A DNA stretch of 64,000 bases from Shuttleworthella satelles DSM 14600 (GTDB lineage: Bacteria; Bacillota; Clostridia; Lachnospirales; Lachnospiraceae): assembly GCF_000160115.1 (NCBI RefSeq), contig NZ_GG665866.1:1042825-1106824 (forward strand). Reading direction: 5' to 3'. The number at the start of each line of letters is the position of its first letter. The first letter of the stretch is position 1. The notes beneath the pieces were generated by a model, which did no database searches, was not told the origin of the DNA, and worked only from the letters and a program-made list of their open reading frames with translations. Below, one piece after another: positions 10,058 through 19,977 of the stretch. A program made the position numbers and the translations under genes.

Positions 10058-11320
10058 ATGCAGGCCTATGATCTGATTGTAATCGGCGCCGGCGCTTCCG
10101 GTATGGCAGCCGCGATCGCGGCCGCTTCGCGTGGCGCCTCGGTACTGATCCTGGAGAAAAACAAGCAAGTCGGCAGAAAGATTCGCATGACCGGCAACGG
10201 CAGGTGCAATTTCAGCAATTTGAGGCAGGGTCGCTTCGCTTATCGTGGAGCAGACCCTGACTTTGCTGTCAGGGCCATGGAGAAATTCGGGCTGAAAGAG
10301 ACCCTGGACTTTTTCTTTGACCTGGGAATTCTCCCCTACGAGAGAGAGGGCTGTCTCTATCCGTCCACGCAGGAGGCCGCCTCTGTGCAGAAAGCTCTGC
10401 TTTGCCGTCTTTTGAAGCTGGGCGTGTCCATTCATACCGGGGAGTCCTGCCGGGGTTTTGCAGCCGTCCGACAGAAGGATTTCCGTTACCGGGTCGCTTT
10501 CGTCGACCTGAAAAGTCAGAGCAAAGGGGACTATCTCTGCCGCAGTCTTCTTCTGGCCAGTGGGGGAAAGGCTGCCCCTGCCAGCGGATCTACGGGGGAT
10601 GGCTACTATTGGGCCGAGAAGCTCGGACACAGGATTATTCCTCCGGCGCCGGCTCTGGTTTCTCTGAAGTCCGAATGGCCTCTCCTTGAGGATCTGGCCG
10701 GTCTTCGTCTGCAGGCAGGGATTCAGCTTCTGATCGACGGACGAGAAGCTGCTTATGACCAGGGGGAGATCCAGTGTAATCGAGACGGTATCTCCGGTAT
10801 ACCGGTCCTTCAGGTCAGCCGCGATGCCTCATACGCCTTGAACGAGGGCTCCTTGGTCAGCGCCCGTCTTTTGATCCTCCCCTGGCTTGCCATGGAGCAG
10901 AGAAAAGAGAAGCTGTCTGAAATCCTTTTTGGAAGGCAAAAAGAGAGCCTGGAGAGCTGTCTTCAGGGGATCCTTCCCGGCCGTCTACTTGGCCTTCTGA
11001 AAGAATGGACCGGCTATTCCTTGGACAGGAGAGTGGGAGGACTGGATGCGCGTGAAAGAGAAGATTTGCTGAACAGACTTCTTTCCCTTGAGATCCCCAT
11101 TGTGGGGACCGGCGGTTATCAGCAGGCGCAGACAACCGCCGGCGGCCTGGCTACCGATCAATTTTCATCAGACAGCATGGAGTCTTTGCTTTCTCCGGGC
11201 TTTTATGCCGCCGGAGAGGTCTTGGACATCGATGGAATCTGCGGAGGCTACAATCTGCAGTGGGCCTGGACCTCCGGCTGTCTGGCAGGCGCGGATATCG
11301 CAGGAGAGAGGCATTTATGA
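10058..11320 (+). CDS. HI0933/YhiN family FAD-binding oxidoreductase
   Basis: This 420-residue flavoprotein is of the HI0933-like family (often called aminoacetone-oxidase-like). The N-terminal dinucleotide-binding motif is VIGAGASGMAAAIAAASRGA. The family hallmark is GRKIRMTGNGRCNFSN, and the C-terminal FAD block is GICGGYNLQWAWTSG. A GAGG site lies just before the ATG. The substrate is unknown. It overlaps the next gene, another flavoprotein, by four bases (ATGA). Confidence 0.9.
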   Translation: MQAYDLIVIGAGASGMAAAIAAASRGASVLILEKNKQVGRKIRMTGNGRCNFSNLRQGRFAYRGADPDFAVRAMEKFGLKETLDFFFDLGILPYEREGCLYPSTQEAASVQKALLCRLLKLGVSIHTGESCRGFAAVRQKDFRYRVAFVDLKSQSKGDYLCRSLLLASGGKAAPASGSTGDGYYWAEKLGHRIIPPAPALVSLKSEWPLLEDLAGLRLQAGIQLLIDGREAAYDQGEIQCNRDGISGIPVLQVSRDASYALNEGSLVSARLLILPWLAMEQRKEKLSEILFGRQKESLESCLQGILPGRLLGLLKEWTGYSLDRRVGGLDAREREDLLNRLLSLEIPIVGTGGYQQAQTTAGGLATDQFSSDSMESLLSPGFYAAGEVLDIDGICGGYNLQWAWTSGCLAGADIAGERHL

Positions 11321-12969
11321 TTCGATTGACACAGCTGCATCTGCCCGTTTCATCAGAGGGCCAGGACAAAGAGGAAGAGAGAAGAGCTCTGCGAAAGAAA
11401 ACAGCCTCTCTTCTTGGAATTCCGGAAGAGAGGATCAAGATGCTGCAGATTCTTCGCCGGTCGATCGACGCCAGGAAGAAGCCCCGGCTCTTTTACAGCT
11501 ACAGTCTCGCGGTTTCCTGCGGGAAGGAGGAGAAGCTTCTCAGGCGGCACGCAGGGGACAACCGAATCAGCGCCTATCATCCTCAGCGCTACCTTCTGCC
11601 TGATCCAATCGCTGGCCGGCGCGTATCAGGCCGGGCAGAGGAGAAACCCGTGATCATCGGAAGCGGCCCCGCGGGGATCTTTGCCGCCTACCTCCTGGCC
11701 CTGGCGGGCTTACAGCCTCTGGTGATTGAGCGTGGCAAGACTGTGGACGAGCGGATGGCGGATGTGGAGGCCTTCTGGAGAACAGGTCGTCTGGATCCCT
11801 CGTCCAATGTCCAGTTCGGAGAGGGAGGAGCGGGGACTTTCTCTGACGGAAAACTCAACACGCAGGTCAGAGACTCTCTCGGGAGGAATCGATTTGTCCT
11901 CGAGACACTGGCTGCCTGCGGCGCTCCGCAGGAAATCCTGATCGATGCCAAACCCCATATCGGAACGGATATTCTTGTCCTTGTCATGCGAAATCTCAGG
12001 CAAAAGATCATCGATCTCGGCGGCAGTTTTCGCTTTCAGACCAGGATGACGCGGCCTCTGATTCGGGAGGGGAGAATCGAGGGACTCTATTTTCGCAAAG
12101 GATCCTCTTCGGACCGGGAGGAAGAATTTCTTCCCTGCAGCCGCCTTGTCCTGGCCATCGGCCACTCCGCCAGAGACAGCTTTGAGACCCTGTACAACGA
12201 ACAGGTGCCCATGGAGGCCAAGCCCTTTGCCCTGGGATTTCGCGTCGAACACCCGCAGAAGATGATCGACGACTCCCAATACGGCAAGACAAGCAGGCCG
12301 CCGGTTCCCGCCTCCTATAAACTTGCCAGGAGCTTACCGGGCAGAAGAGGTGTATACTCATTTTGCATGTGCCCCGGCGGATATGTGGTCAACGCCTCTT
12401 CTGAGACAGGACGCCTGGCGGTCAACGGGATGTCTTATGCCAATCGGGGAAGCGCCAATGCCAATTCAGCCATCGTTCTCACCGTGGGAAAGAGGGAATT
12501 TGACATGCGTGATCCGCTGGCGGGAATGGCCTATCAGAGAGAGATGGAAAAGAGAGCCTATGCCCTTGGTCAGGGATCGATTCCCCAGCAGCTCTGGGGA
12601 GACTATTTGGTCAATCGCCCGTCCTCGTCCTATGGAAGCTTTGCCAGCTGCGCAAGGGGGGACTGCAGACTGACCAATCTCCGCGGTTTCTTATCGGAGG
12701 ACATGGAGGCAGACCTGATCGATGCCATGTCTTTCTTTGGAAAAAAGATCTCGGGCTTTGACGATGAAAACGCCATCTTGAGCGCCGTAGAGAGCCGGAC
12801 ATCCTCACCGGTTCGCATTTTGCGGGGAGAGAACTTTCAGTCGAAGATTAAGGGGCTCTATCCCTGCGGGGAGGGGGCCGGCTACGCGGGAGGAATCACT
12901 TCAGCGGCAATGGACGGGCTGAAGGTGGCGGAGGCGATCATCAGAGAGTATGCTGATACTGTGACCTGA
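11317..12969 (+). CDS. Uncharacterised FAD-dependent dehydrogenase (COG2509-like)
   Basis: The 550-residue protein has a short N-terminal domain (about 1-100, rich in basic residues, RRSIDARKKPRL) and then an FAD-binding Rossmann motif GSGPAGIFAAYLLALAG. Other blocks are NVQFGEGGAGTFSDGKL and the C-terminal GEGAGYAGGITSAAMDG. These match the COG2509 family, whose substrate is not known. I chose the ATG at 11317, overlapping the previous stop (ATGA) and preceded by GGAGAGAGG, over an in-frame upstream ATG at 11260 that lies inside the preceding gene. Confidence 0.88.
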   Translation: MIRLTQLHLPVSSEGQDKEEERRALRKKTASLLGIPEERIKMLQILRRSIDARKKPRLFYSYSLAVSCGKEEKLLRRHAGDNRISAYHPQRYLLPDPIAGRRVSGRAEEKPVIIGSGPAGIFAAYLLALAGLQPLVIERGKTVDERMADVEAFWRTGRLDPSSNVQFGEGGAGTFSDGKLNTQVRDSLGRNRFVLETLAACGAPQEILIDAKPHIGTDILVLVMRNLRQKIIDLGGSFRFQTRMTRPLIREGRIEGLYFRKGSSSDREEEFLPCSRLVLAIGHSARDSFETLYNEQVPMEAKPFALGFRVEHPQKMIDDSQYGKTSRPPVPASYKLARSLPGRRGVYSFCMCPGGYVVNASSETGRLAVNGMSYANRGSANANSAIVLTVGKREFDMRDPLAGMAYQREMEKRAYALGQGSIPQQLWGDYLVNRPSSSYGSFASCARGDCRLTNLRGFLSEDMEADLIDAMSFFGKKISGFDDENAILSAVESRTSSPVRILRGENFQSKIKGLYPCGEGAGYAGGITSAAMDGLKVAEAIIREYADTVT

Positions 12970-13021
12970 CGCATCGGATTTTAATAAGATGTATCCGTTT
13001 TTATAAAATGAAAGTGTTTCT

Positions 13022-15709
13022 ATGCTGACATACAGTGATCTGGAAAAAAACCCACAGTTCCTCAAGGATCTGACCCCTATGATGGAACACTATATTGCCA
13101 CAAAGAGGGAGAATCCGACCTGCATTCTCTTCTATCGCCTTGGTGACTTCTACGAGATGTTCTTTGACGACGCGATCTCTGTCTCCAGGGAATTGGAGCT
13201 GACTCTGACCGGCAAGGCCTGCGGCCTTCCGGAGCGAGCTCCCATGTGCGGAGTCCCCTATCACGCGGTGGAGTCATATCTCAACCGACTGGTGCAAAAG
13301 GGCTACAAGGTTGCCATCTGCGATCAGCTGGAGGATCCCAGGGAGGCAAAGGGGATGGTGAAACGGGGCGTCACCCGCATTGTAACCCCCGGAACCAATA
13401 TGAACGCGTCCTCGCTCGAGGAGGGGAAGAACAACTATATTCTCAGTATCATCTATGTGGGCAATACCTTCGGTCTTTCGGCGGCGGATGTGTCCACCGG
13501 GGATTTCTTCGTCACGGAACTGGATTCTGACCGAAAGCTCATGGATGAGTTGTCCAAGTATCATCCGTCGGAGCTGGTCTGCAATGATTCCATGTCCATG
13601 TGCGGACTTGACTTAGATGCCCTGAGGGATCGCTTCCATATGGCGATCAGCCCCCTGGAATCCTATTACTTTGAGGATGAGGCCTGCCTGAACCTGCTCA
13701 GAGAGCATTTTCATGTATCAGACCTGACAGCCCTGGGCCTTAAGGATTTCCCGATCGGGAGCATTGCGGCCGGAGCCCTGCTTAAGTATCTGATTGAGAC
13801 GCAGAAGTCAGATCTGGCAAACATGTCCGCTATCTCACCCTACCGGGGTGGAAACTACATGCTGCTTGATGCCGCCACCCGCCGCAACTTAGAGCTTGTG
13901 GAGACCTTGAGAGAGAAGGAGAAGAGGGGATCTTTGCTCTGGGTCCTGGACAAGACCAGGACGGCGATGGGGGCCAGGATGCTTCGCTCCCGTATTGAAC
14001 AGCCATTGATTGACGAAGAGGAAATTATAAACCGCTATGACGCCCTGGATGAAATGCTCTCGGACATGATCAGCCGCGAGGAGATCCGGGAGTACTTAAA
14101 TCCGGTCTATGACCTGGAGCGGCTGATCACAAGGATCACCTATCAGACGGCCAATCCGAGAGACCTGGTCGCCTTCGCGTCCTCTGTCGCCGTCCTCCCG
14201 GCCATCCGTGCCCTTCTGGCGGATTTCTCATCCCGGAATATGAAGCGGATTCTCGACGACATGGATCCGCTGGAAGACATAAAGACTTTGATTTCGTCAG
14301 CCATCGCGGAGGAACCGCCGATCTCCTCCCATGAGGGGGGCATCATCCGAGCGGGCTACAACCAGGAGATCGATCGGCTCAGAGCCGCGGCCACAGACGG
14401 CAAGCAGTGGCTGGCGGAGTTAGAGACCAGGGAGCGTGAGAAGACAGGAATCAAGAATCTGCGCATCAAGTACAACAGGGTCTTCGGATACTATCTGGAG
14501 GTCACCAATTCTTACCTGAATCTGGTTCCCGACTACTTCATCCGAAAGCAGACTCTGACCAACGCGGAGCGCTTCTATACACCAGAGCTCAAGGAGCTGG
14601 AGAATACGATCCTGGGATCCGCTGACCGCCTTCTTGCCTTGGAAAATGAGCTTTTTTGTCAGGTGCGCGACCGCGTCGGCCAGGAGGTGGTCCGCATTCA
14701 GAAGACGGCGAGGGCCATCGCCTCCTTGGACTTCTACCAGTCTCTTGCCAAGGTGGCAGAGGACAACCGTTTCTGCAGGCCGCGGCTGAACAAAAGAGGG
14801 ATCTTGGAAATCAAGAACGGGCGTCATCCGGTAGTGGAGAAGATGCTGCGCGACGGAGATTTTATTGCCAACGACACTTATCTGGACAACAAGAGCCACC
14901 GGCTCTCCATCATCACCGGTCCCAACATGGCCGGAAAATCCACATACATGCGCCAGAACGCCATTATTGTCCTCATGGCTCAGGTCGGTTCCTTCGTGCC
15001 TGCAGAAGCTGCCAACATTTCAGTGGTGGACCGTATCTTCACCCGCGTCGGCGCGTCAGACGATCTGGCCAGCGGACAATCGACCTTTATGGTAGAGATG
15101 AGCGAGGTCGCAAATATTCTCCGAAACGCGACCTCCAAATCTCTTCTGATCCTGGATGAGATCGGGAGGGGGACCTCCACCTTTGACGGCCTGTCCATTG
15201 CCTGGGCCATGGTGGAATACATTGCCAACAGCAGACTGATCGGGGCAAAGACCCTCTTTGCCACCCACTATCATGAGCTGACAGAGCTTGAGGGGAGGAT
15301 CGACGGGGTCAATAACTACTGCGTCGCCGTCAAGGAAAAGGGGGACGAGATCGTCTTCCTCAGGAAAATTGTTCCCGGCGGAGCTGACCGAAGTTATGGA
15401 ATTCAGGTGGCCAAGCTGGCCGGAGTACCGGACGGGGTCATCGAGCGGGCAAAGGAAATCTCTGAAGAACTGTCCGATCATGACATCACTCTGATCGCCG
15501 CGAATATTCTGCCGGAAGCGAAGAGAGGGGCCAGAAAACCGCCATCTTCCCTGGATGAGGTTGATATGGGCCAGATGAGTCTCTTTGACACCATAAAGGA
15601 TGATGATATCATCAGAGAACTGCGCGATATGGATATCTCCAATCTCACGCCTCTGGAGGCTTTAAACCGTCTGAATGAGATGCAGAACAAGGTGAAAAAT
15701 CGCTGGTAA
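13022..15709 (+). CDS. mutS: DNA mismatch repair protein MutS
   Basis: MutS recognises mismatches and signals to MutL. At 895 residues it is full-length MutS1. The mismatch-reading motif FYRLGDFYEMFFDDA (the conserved F-x-E wedge) is near residue 40. Walker A GPNMAGKS is at residues 633-640, Walker B LLILDEIGRGTSTFDG follows, and FATHYHELTELE is the signature after it. mutL follows after 20 nt and miaA after that, the usual clostridial order. The ribosome site is weak (GAAAG). Confidence 0.98.
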   Translation: MLTYSDLEKNPQFLKDLTPMMEHYIATKRENPTCILFYRLGDFYEMFFDDAISVSRELELTLTGKACGLPERAPMCGVPYHAVESYLNRLVQKGYKVAICDQLEDPREAKGMVKRGVTRIVTPGTNMNASSLEEGKNNYILSIIYVGNTFGLSAADVSTGDFFVTELDSDRKLMDELSKYHPSELVCNDSMSMCGLDLDALRDRFHMAISPLESYYFEDEACLNLLREHFHVSDLTALGLKDFPIGSIAAGALLKYLIETQKSDLANMSAISPYRGGNYMLLDAATRRNLELVETLREKEKRGSLLWVLDKTRTAMGARMLRSRIEQPLIDEEEIINRYDALDEMLSDMISREEIREYLNPVYDLERLITRITYQTANPRDLVAFASSVAVLPAIRALLADFSSRNMKRILDDMDPLEDIKTLISSAIAEEPPISSHEGGIIRAGYNQEIDRLRAAATDGKQWLAELETREREKTGIKNLRIKYNRVFGYYLEVTNSYLNLVPDYFIRKQTLTNAERFYTPELKELENTILGSADRLLALENELFCQVRDRVGQEVVRIQKTARAIASLDFYQSLAKVAEDNRFCRPRLNKRGILEIKNGRHPVVEKMLRDGDFIANDTYLDNKSHRLSIITGPNMAGKSTYMRQNAIIVLMAQVGSFVPAEAANISVVDRIFTRVGASDDLASGQSTFMVEMSEVANILRNATSKSLLILDEIGRGTSTFDGLSIAWAMVEYIANSRLIGAKTLFATHYHELTELEGRIDGVNNYCVAVKEKGDEIVFLRKIVPGGADRSYGIQVAKLAGVPDGVIERAKEISEELSDHDITLIAANILPEAKRGARKPPSSLDEVDMGQMSLFDTIKDDDIIRELRDMDISNLTPLEALNRLNEMQNKVKNRW

Positions 15710-15729
15710 ATATATGCGAGGGTGCGCTT

Positions 15730-17694
15730 ATGGATAGACAAGATATCGCTCTTTTGAGCCAGGAGACAATTGATAAGATTTCCGCGGGAGAGGTGATCGA
15801 GCGCCCGGCCTCCGTCGTCAAAGAGCTGACGGAAAATGCCATTGACGCCGGGGCGACGGCCATTTCGGTAGAGATCAAGGAGGGGGGCATTGACTATATT
15901 CGCGTCACGGATAACGGATGCGGCATCCCCAGGGAGCAGATTTCTCTGGCCTTCCTGCCCCATTCCACATCAAAAATCAGGTCGTCGGAAGACCTTTTAG
16001 CCATTCATTTGCTGGGCTTTCGAGGAGAGGCGCTCTCGTCAATCGCCGCGGTTTCCAGGGTAGAGCTGATCAGCAAGACTTCCGAGTCCCTGACCGGGTC
16101 CCGCTATGTCATTGAGGGGGCAAAAGAAATCTCACTGACAGAAATCGGAGCCCCGGACGGGACGACCTTTATTGTCAGGCAGCTCTTCTTCAATACGCCT
16201 GCCCGCCGCAAATTCCTAAGAACGGCCGCCACAGAGGGCAATTACATCTCCGACATCATGGAACGCCTCGCCCTGTCTCATCCCGGGATCTCATTTCGCT
16301 TTATCTCCAATGGGAAGCAGAAGATGGCGACGGCGGGAAAGGGAAGTCTTAAGGACGCAATCTATCAGATCTACGGAAGAAGCGTCGCAATGGACCTTCT
16401 TCCTGTCCGCTGTGAGAGAGAAACATATACCCTGGAGGGATTTATTGGCAAACCCTCTTTAACCAGAGGAAATCGCAGCTTCGAGAATTTTTTCATCAAT
16501 GGCCGCTATGTGAGAAGTCAGCTCTTATCGAAAGCCCTAGAAGAGGGATACAAGGGTTATATGATGCAGCACCAGTACCCCTTCTGCGTCCTGGAGCTGA
16601 CCTTCCCGGACGGAAGCGTGGATGTCAATGTCCACCCGACCAAGATGGAGGTTCGCTTCGACGACGCGGATGAAGTGTACGCCGGCCTTGCGTCCGCTGT
16701 TTCCCAGAGACTGCTTATGCGCGAAGACATCTCCAATATCCCCATTCAGAGCCAGAAGCCGGCCAGGACGCCGGCCCCGTCGGCAAAAGCGGCAGGGGCT
16801 GAGCCCTTCGAGCGGTCCCGTCTGGAAGAGATCCGCCGTCAGATTATGGATGATATCAAAAATGACTCTCCCTACGAGAAGCAGTATGATCGCCCGATCA
16901 GCGCAAGCCATACAGACGACGCGAGCCGTAAAGACAAGGGAATCCATGAAGATGATGTGAGCTGTAAAGATGACGGAACCTCAACAGGTCTCTCAGATCA
17001 AAAGAAAAGGAAGCTGAGGGAAGAGCCTTCGGGCCGGGAGATGAATCTTTCGGAGAGGGCCAAAAAGGGCTTTGGCGATTATACGCAGCCCAAATTTTTC
17101 AGCCAGGAGGCCAGAGAGAGCTTTACAATCGTGGGACAGGTCTTCGGCACTTATTGGATCATTCAGTATGCCGACAAAATGTATATCATCGATCAGCATG
17201 CTGCCCACGAAAAAGTCCTCTATGAGCGCACAATGGCTCAACTGAAGGACAAGGAGATGACCTCGCAGCTGCTCTCTCCCCCGATCATCGTCAGCCTCTC
17301 CCCCCTGGAGCAGGAGGCTTATGACAGGTGCTCCGATGCCTTTTACCGCATCGGATTTCGCCTGGAGCCCTTTGGAGGCAAGGAGTATGCCATCAAGGGG
17401 GGTCCGGGAAATCTCTTTCAGATCGATGCCAGGACGCTCTTTTTGGATATGATTGCCCAGGCCTGTGACTTCAAGGCGAACGCCTCCTCCGAGCTTGTCA
17501 TGGAGAAGGTGGCCTCCATGTCCTGCAAGGCCGCTGTCAAGGGAAACAGTAAGCTCTCTCTTGCCGAGATCAAAGAGCTGATCGCAGAGCTTCTGACTCT
17601 GGAAAATCCCTATCACTGTCCCCATGGCCGCCCGACGATTATTTCCTTTAGTCACTATGATCTGGATCGCAAATTCAAGAGGATTGTCACATGA
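15730..17694 (+). CDS. mutL: DNA mismatch repair protein MutL
   Basis: This 654-residue GHKL ATPase has ELTENAIDAGA, DNGCGIP and GFRGEALSSIAAV in its N-terminal half. The C-terminal domain carries the endonuclease motif DQHAAHEKVLYE (residues 488-499), so this is the nicking type of MutL expected in bacteria without MutH. The linker (about 340-450) contains a degenerate internal repeat around DDASRKDKG / DDVSCKDDG. The stop overlaps the miaA ATG by four bases. Confidence 0.98.
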   Translation: MDRQDIALLSQETIDKISAGEVIERPASVVKELTENAIDAGATAISVEIKEGGIDYIRVTDNGCGIPREQISLAFLPHSTSKIRSSEDLLAIHLLGFRGEALSSIAAVSRVELISKTSESLTGSRYVIEGAKEISLTEIGAPDGTTFIVRQLFFNTPARRKFLRTAATEGNYISDIMERLALSHPGISFRFISNGKQKMATAGKGSLKDAIYQIYGRSVAMDLLPVRCERETYTLEGFIGKPSLTRGNRSFENFFINGRYVRSQLLSKALEEGYKGYMMQHQYPFCVLELTFPDGSVDVNVHPTKMEVRFDDADEVYAGLASAVSQRLLMREDISNIPIQSQKPARTPAPSAKAAGAEPFERSRLEEIRRQIMDDIKNDSPYEKQYDRPISASHTDDASRKDKGIHEDDVSCKDDGTSTGLSDQKKRKLREEPSGREMNLSERAKKGFGDYTQPKFFSQEARESFTIVGQVFGTYWIIQYADKMYIIDQHAAHEKVLYERTMAQLKDKEMTSQLLSPPIIVSLSPLEQEAYDRCSDAFYRIGFRLEPFGGKEYAIKGGPGNLFQIDARTLFLDMIAQACDFKANASSELVMEKVASMSCKAAVKGNSKLSLAEIKELIAELLTLENPYHCPHGRPTIISFSHYDLDRKFKRIVT

Positions 17695-18641
17695 AGCCCT
17701 TGATTATTATCGCCGGCCCGACCGCGGTCGGAAAGAGCGCCCTCTCAATCAGAATAGCCAAAGAGGTCGGCGGAAGCATCATCTCCGCGGATTCCATGCA
17801 GGTATACCAGGGCATGGATATCGGCTCAGCCAAGATCAGAGAAGATGAGATGGAGGGGATCCCCCACTATCTGATCGACTGCGTCAAGCCGGATCAGCCC
17901 TGGAATGTCGTTATCTTTCAGGAGAGGGCCAAAAAGGCCATGGCAGAGATCTATGCCCGCGGCCGCATTCCGATGATCGTGGGGGGGACCGGATTTTACA
18001 TTCAGGCGATCACCAGAGATATTGATTTCACCTCAATGCAAGAGGATGTGGAATTTCGACAGAGGATGGAAGCTCTGGCAGAGGAAGAGGGACCCGAATT
18101 CCTGCACGAAAAGTTAAGGGCCGTTGATCCTTCGGCGGCAGACCAGATCCATTTTAACAATGTAAAGCGTGTTGTGCGCGCCCTGGAATTCTATCATGTC
18201 AGCGGCCAGAGAATCTCTGACCACAACGCCCGGGAGAGGGAAAAGAAGAGCCCCTACAATCTGGCTTATTTTGTCTTAACGCAGGATCGAAAGACCCTCT
18301 ATCAGCGCATTGACAAGCGGGTCGATCGCATGATGCAGGAGGGCTTATTAGACGAGGTGGCAGCTTTAAAGAGGGCCGGTTATCATCAGGGAATGGTCTC
18401 CATGCAGGGACTGGGTTACAAGGAGATCCTGGAATATCTGGATGGCAGGATCAGTCTGGATCAGGCGGTATATCAGATCAAGAGAGACAGCAGACATTTC
18501 GCCAAGCGCCAGCTGACCTGGTTTCGAAGGGAAAAAGACGTTGTCTGGCTGGATAAATCTGCCTTTGGCAATGATGAGGATCTCATCGTAAAAAGGGCTG
18601 TCGAGCTTTTGAAGAAGAGAGGAATTTATGGAGCAGATTGA
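17691..18641 (+). CDS. miaA: tRNA dimethylallyltransferase
   Basis: MiaA adds a dimethylallyl group to N6 of A37 in tRNAs reading codons that start with U. The 316-residue protein has the P-loop GPTAVGKS (residues 9-16), the conserved SADSMQVYQGMDIGSAK, and GGTGFYIQA. It overlaps mutL by four bases and the next gene by 14, so the run mutS to COG4100 is tightly coupled. Confidence 0.97.
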   Translation: MKPLIIIAGPTAVGKSALSIRIAKEVGGSIISADSMQVYQGMDIGSAKIREDEMEGIPHYLIDCVKPDQPWNVVIFQERAKKAMAEIYARGRIPMIVGGTGFYIQAITRDIDFTSMQEDVEFRQRMEALAEEEGPEFLHEKLRAVDPSAADQIHFNNVKRVVRALEFYHVSGQRISDHNAREREKKSPYNLAYFVLTQDRKTLYQRIDKRVDRMMQEGLLDEVAALKRAGYHQGMVSMQGLGYKEILEYLDGRISLDQAVYQIKRDSRHFAKRQLTWFRREKDVVWLDKSAFGNDEDLIVKRAVELLKKRGIYGAD

Positions 18642-19923
18642 AGAGATGTACCATAAGCTGGGCATCAGTCCAGCCGTCTGTCATTACGCGCACAGAGTTT
18701 TAGACGGCTTGAAAAGCCGTTTTGAGGAAATTGATCGGCTGACGGAATACAATCAAATGAAGGTGATCGCCGCCATGCAGAAGAACCGGGTCTCGGCAGA
18801 CTGCTTCAACTCCTCCAGCGGCTACGGCTACGATGATTTGGGAAGAGAGACCCTGGAGAAGGTCTACGCGGATACATTCGGCGCGGAGGATGCTCTGGTC
18901 CGCCCTCAGATCACCTGCGGAACGCATGCTCTTGCCCTTGCCCTGATGTCTAATCTGCGCCCGGGAGACGAGCTCTTGTCTCCTGTCGGCAAGCCATACG
19001 ACACCTTGGAAGAGGTGATCGGCATTCGGCCCGCAAGAGGCTCTCTCGCGGAGTATCAGATCAGCTACCGACAGGTGGACCTCCTGGAAAACGGCGATTT
19101 TGACTATGAGAGCATCCGCGCCGCAATCAACGAGAAGACCCGCCTGGTGACAATCCAGCGGTCCAAGGGATACCAGACCCGGCCGACCCTGTCCGTGGAG
19201 AAAATCGGACAGCTGGTCCGCTTTGTCAAGGAGATTAAGCCGTCTTTGATCGTCATGGTTGACAATTGCTACGGTGAATTCACGGAGACAATCGAGCCTC
19301 TGGATGTGGGCGCGGATATGATGGTCGGCTCCCTGATCAAAAACCCCGGCGGAGGTCTTGCACCGATCGGGGGCTATATTGCCGGAAGCAGGGCCTGTGT
19401 GGAAAACGCCGCGTATCGATTGACTTCCCCGGGGCTGGGCAAGGAGGTCGGCGCTTCCCTCGGGGTCATGAGGGACTTCTTCCAGGGCTTTTTTCTGGCG
19501 CCGACAGTGACAGGGGCGGCCATGAAGGGGGCAATCTTCGCGGCAAAGCTCTATGAGAGCCTGGGCTTTTCGGTGCTTCCCAATGGAACAGAGAAGAGGC
19601 ATGATATTATCCAGGCGGTGACCTTCGGAAGACCGGAGGGCCTGATTGCCTTCTGCCAGGGCATCCAGGCGGCGGCCCCGGTGGATTCTTATGTGAAACC
19701 GGAGCCCTGGGATATGCCGGGCTATGATGATCCGGTCATTATGGCCGCGGGCGCGTTTGTCCAGGGATCCTCCATCGAGTTGTCTGCGGACGGGCCCCTG
19801 CGCCCCCCCTATACAGCCTTTTTTCAGGGAGGCCTGACCTGGCCTCACGCCAAGCTCGGAATCATGATGTCCCTGCAGAAAGTCTATGAGGCTAATCTTG
19901 TGACGGATAGTCAATTATGCTAA
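18628..19923 (+). CDS. Methionine gamma-lyase-like PLP protein (COG4100, aluminium-resistance family)
   Basis: This 431-residue fold-type I PLP enzyme is related to cystathionine beta-lyases. The motif MVGSLIKNPGGG contains the probable Schiff-base lysine, and MVDNCYGEF the PLP-contacting aspartate. Relatives next to miaA in Firmicutes are annotated as aluminium-resistance proteins or as methionine gamma-lyase family members; the true substrate is not known. The start is inside the 3' end of miaA, with AAGAGAGGAATTT upstream. Confidence 0.9.
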   Translation: MEQIEEMYHKLGISPAVCHYAHRVLDGLKSRFEEIDRLTEYNQMKVIAAMQKNRVSADCFNSSSGYGYDDLGRETLEKVYADTFGAEDALVRPQITCGTHALALALMSNLRPGDELLSPVGKPYDTLEEVIGIRPARGSLAEYQISYRQVDLLENGDFDYESIRAAINEKTRLVTIQRSKGYQTRPTLSVEKIGQLVRFVKEIKPSLIVMVDNCYGEFTETIEPLDVGADMMVGSLIKNPGGGLAPIGGYIAGSRACVENAAYRLTSPGLGKEVGASLGVMRDFFQGFFLAPTVTGAAMKGAIFAAKLYESLGFSVLPNGTEKRHDIIQAVTFGRPEGLIAFCQGIQAAAPVDSYVKPEPWDMPGYDDPVIMAAGAFVQGSSIELSADGPLRPPYTAFFQGGLTWPHAKLGIMMSLQKVYEANLVTDSQLC

Positions 19924-19977
19924 TATGTTTTTGGCTGACCGATGATATCGCTCTTGTGCAAGACCAATGAGGCAGGC

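Noticed and set aside
12970-13021. Terminator before mutS
   Set aside because: CGGAT/ATCCG followed by TTTTT is only a 5-bp stem with a 13-nt loop, too weak to report.
18700-19914. 404-codon open frame on the minus strand across the COG4100 gene
   Set aside because: Antisense shadow of a well-supported PLP enzyme gene; no homologous motif.
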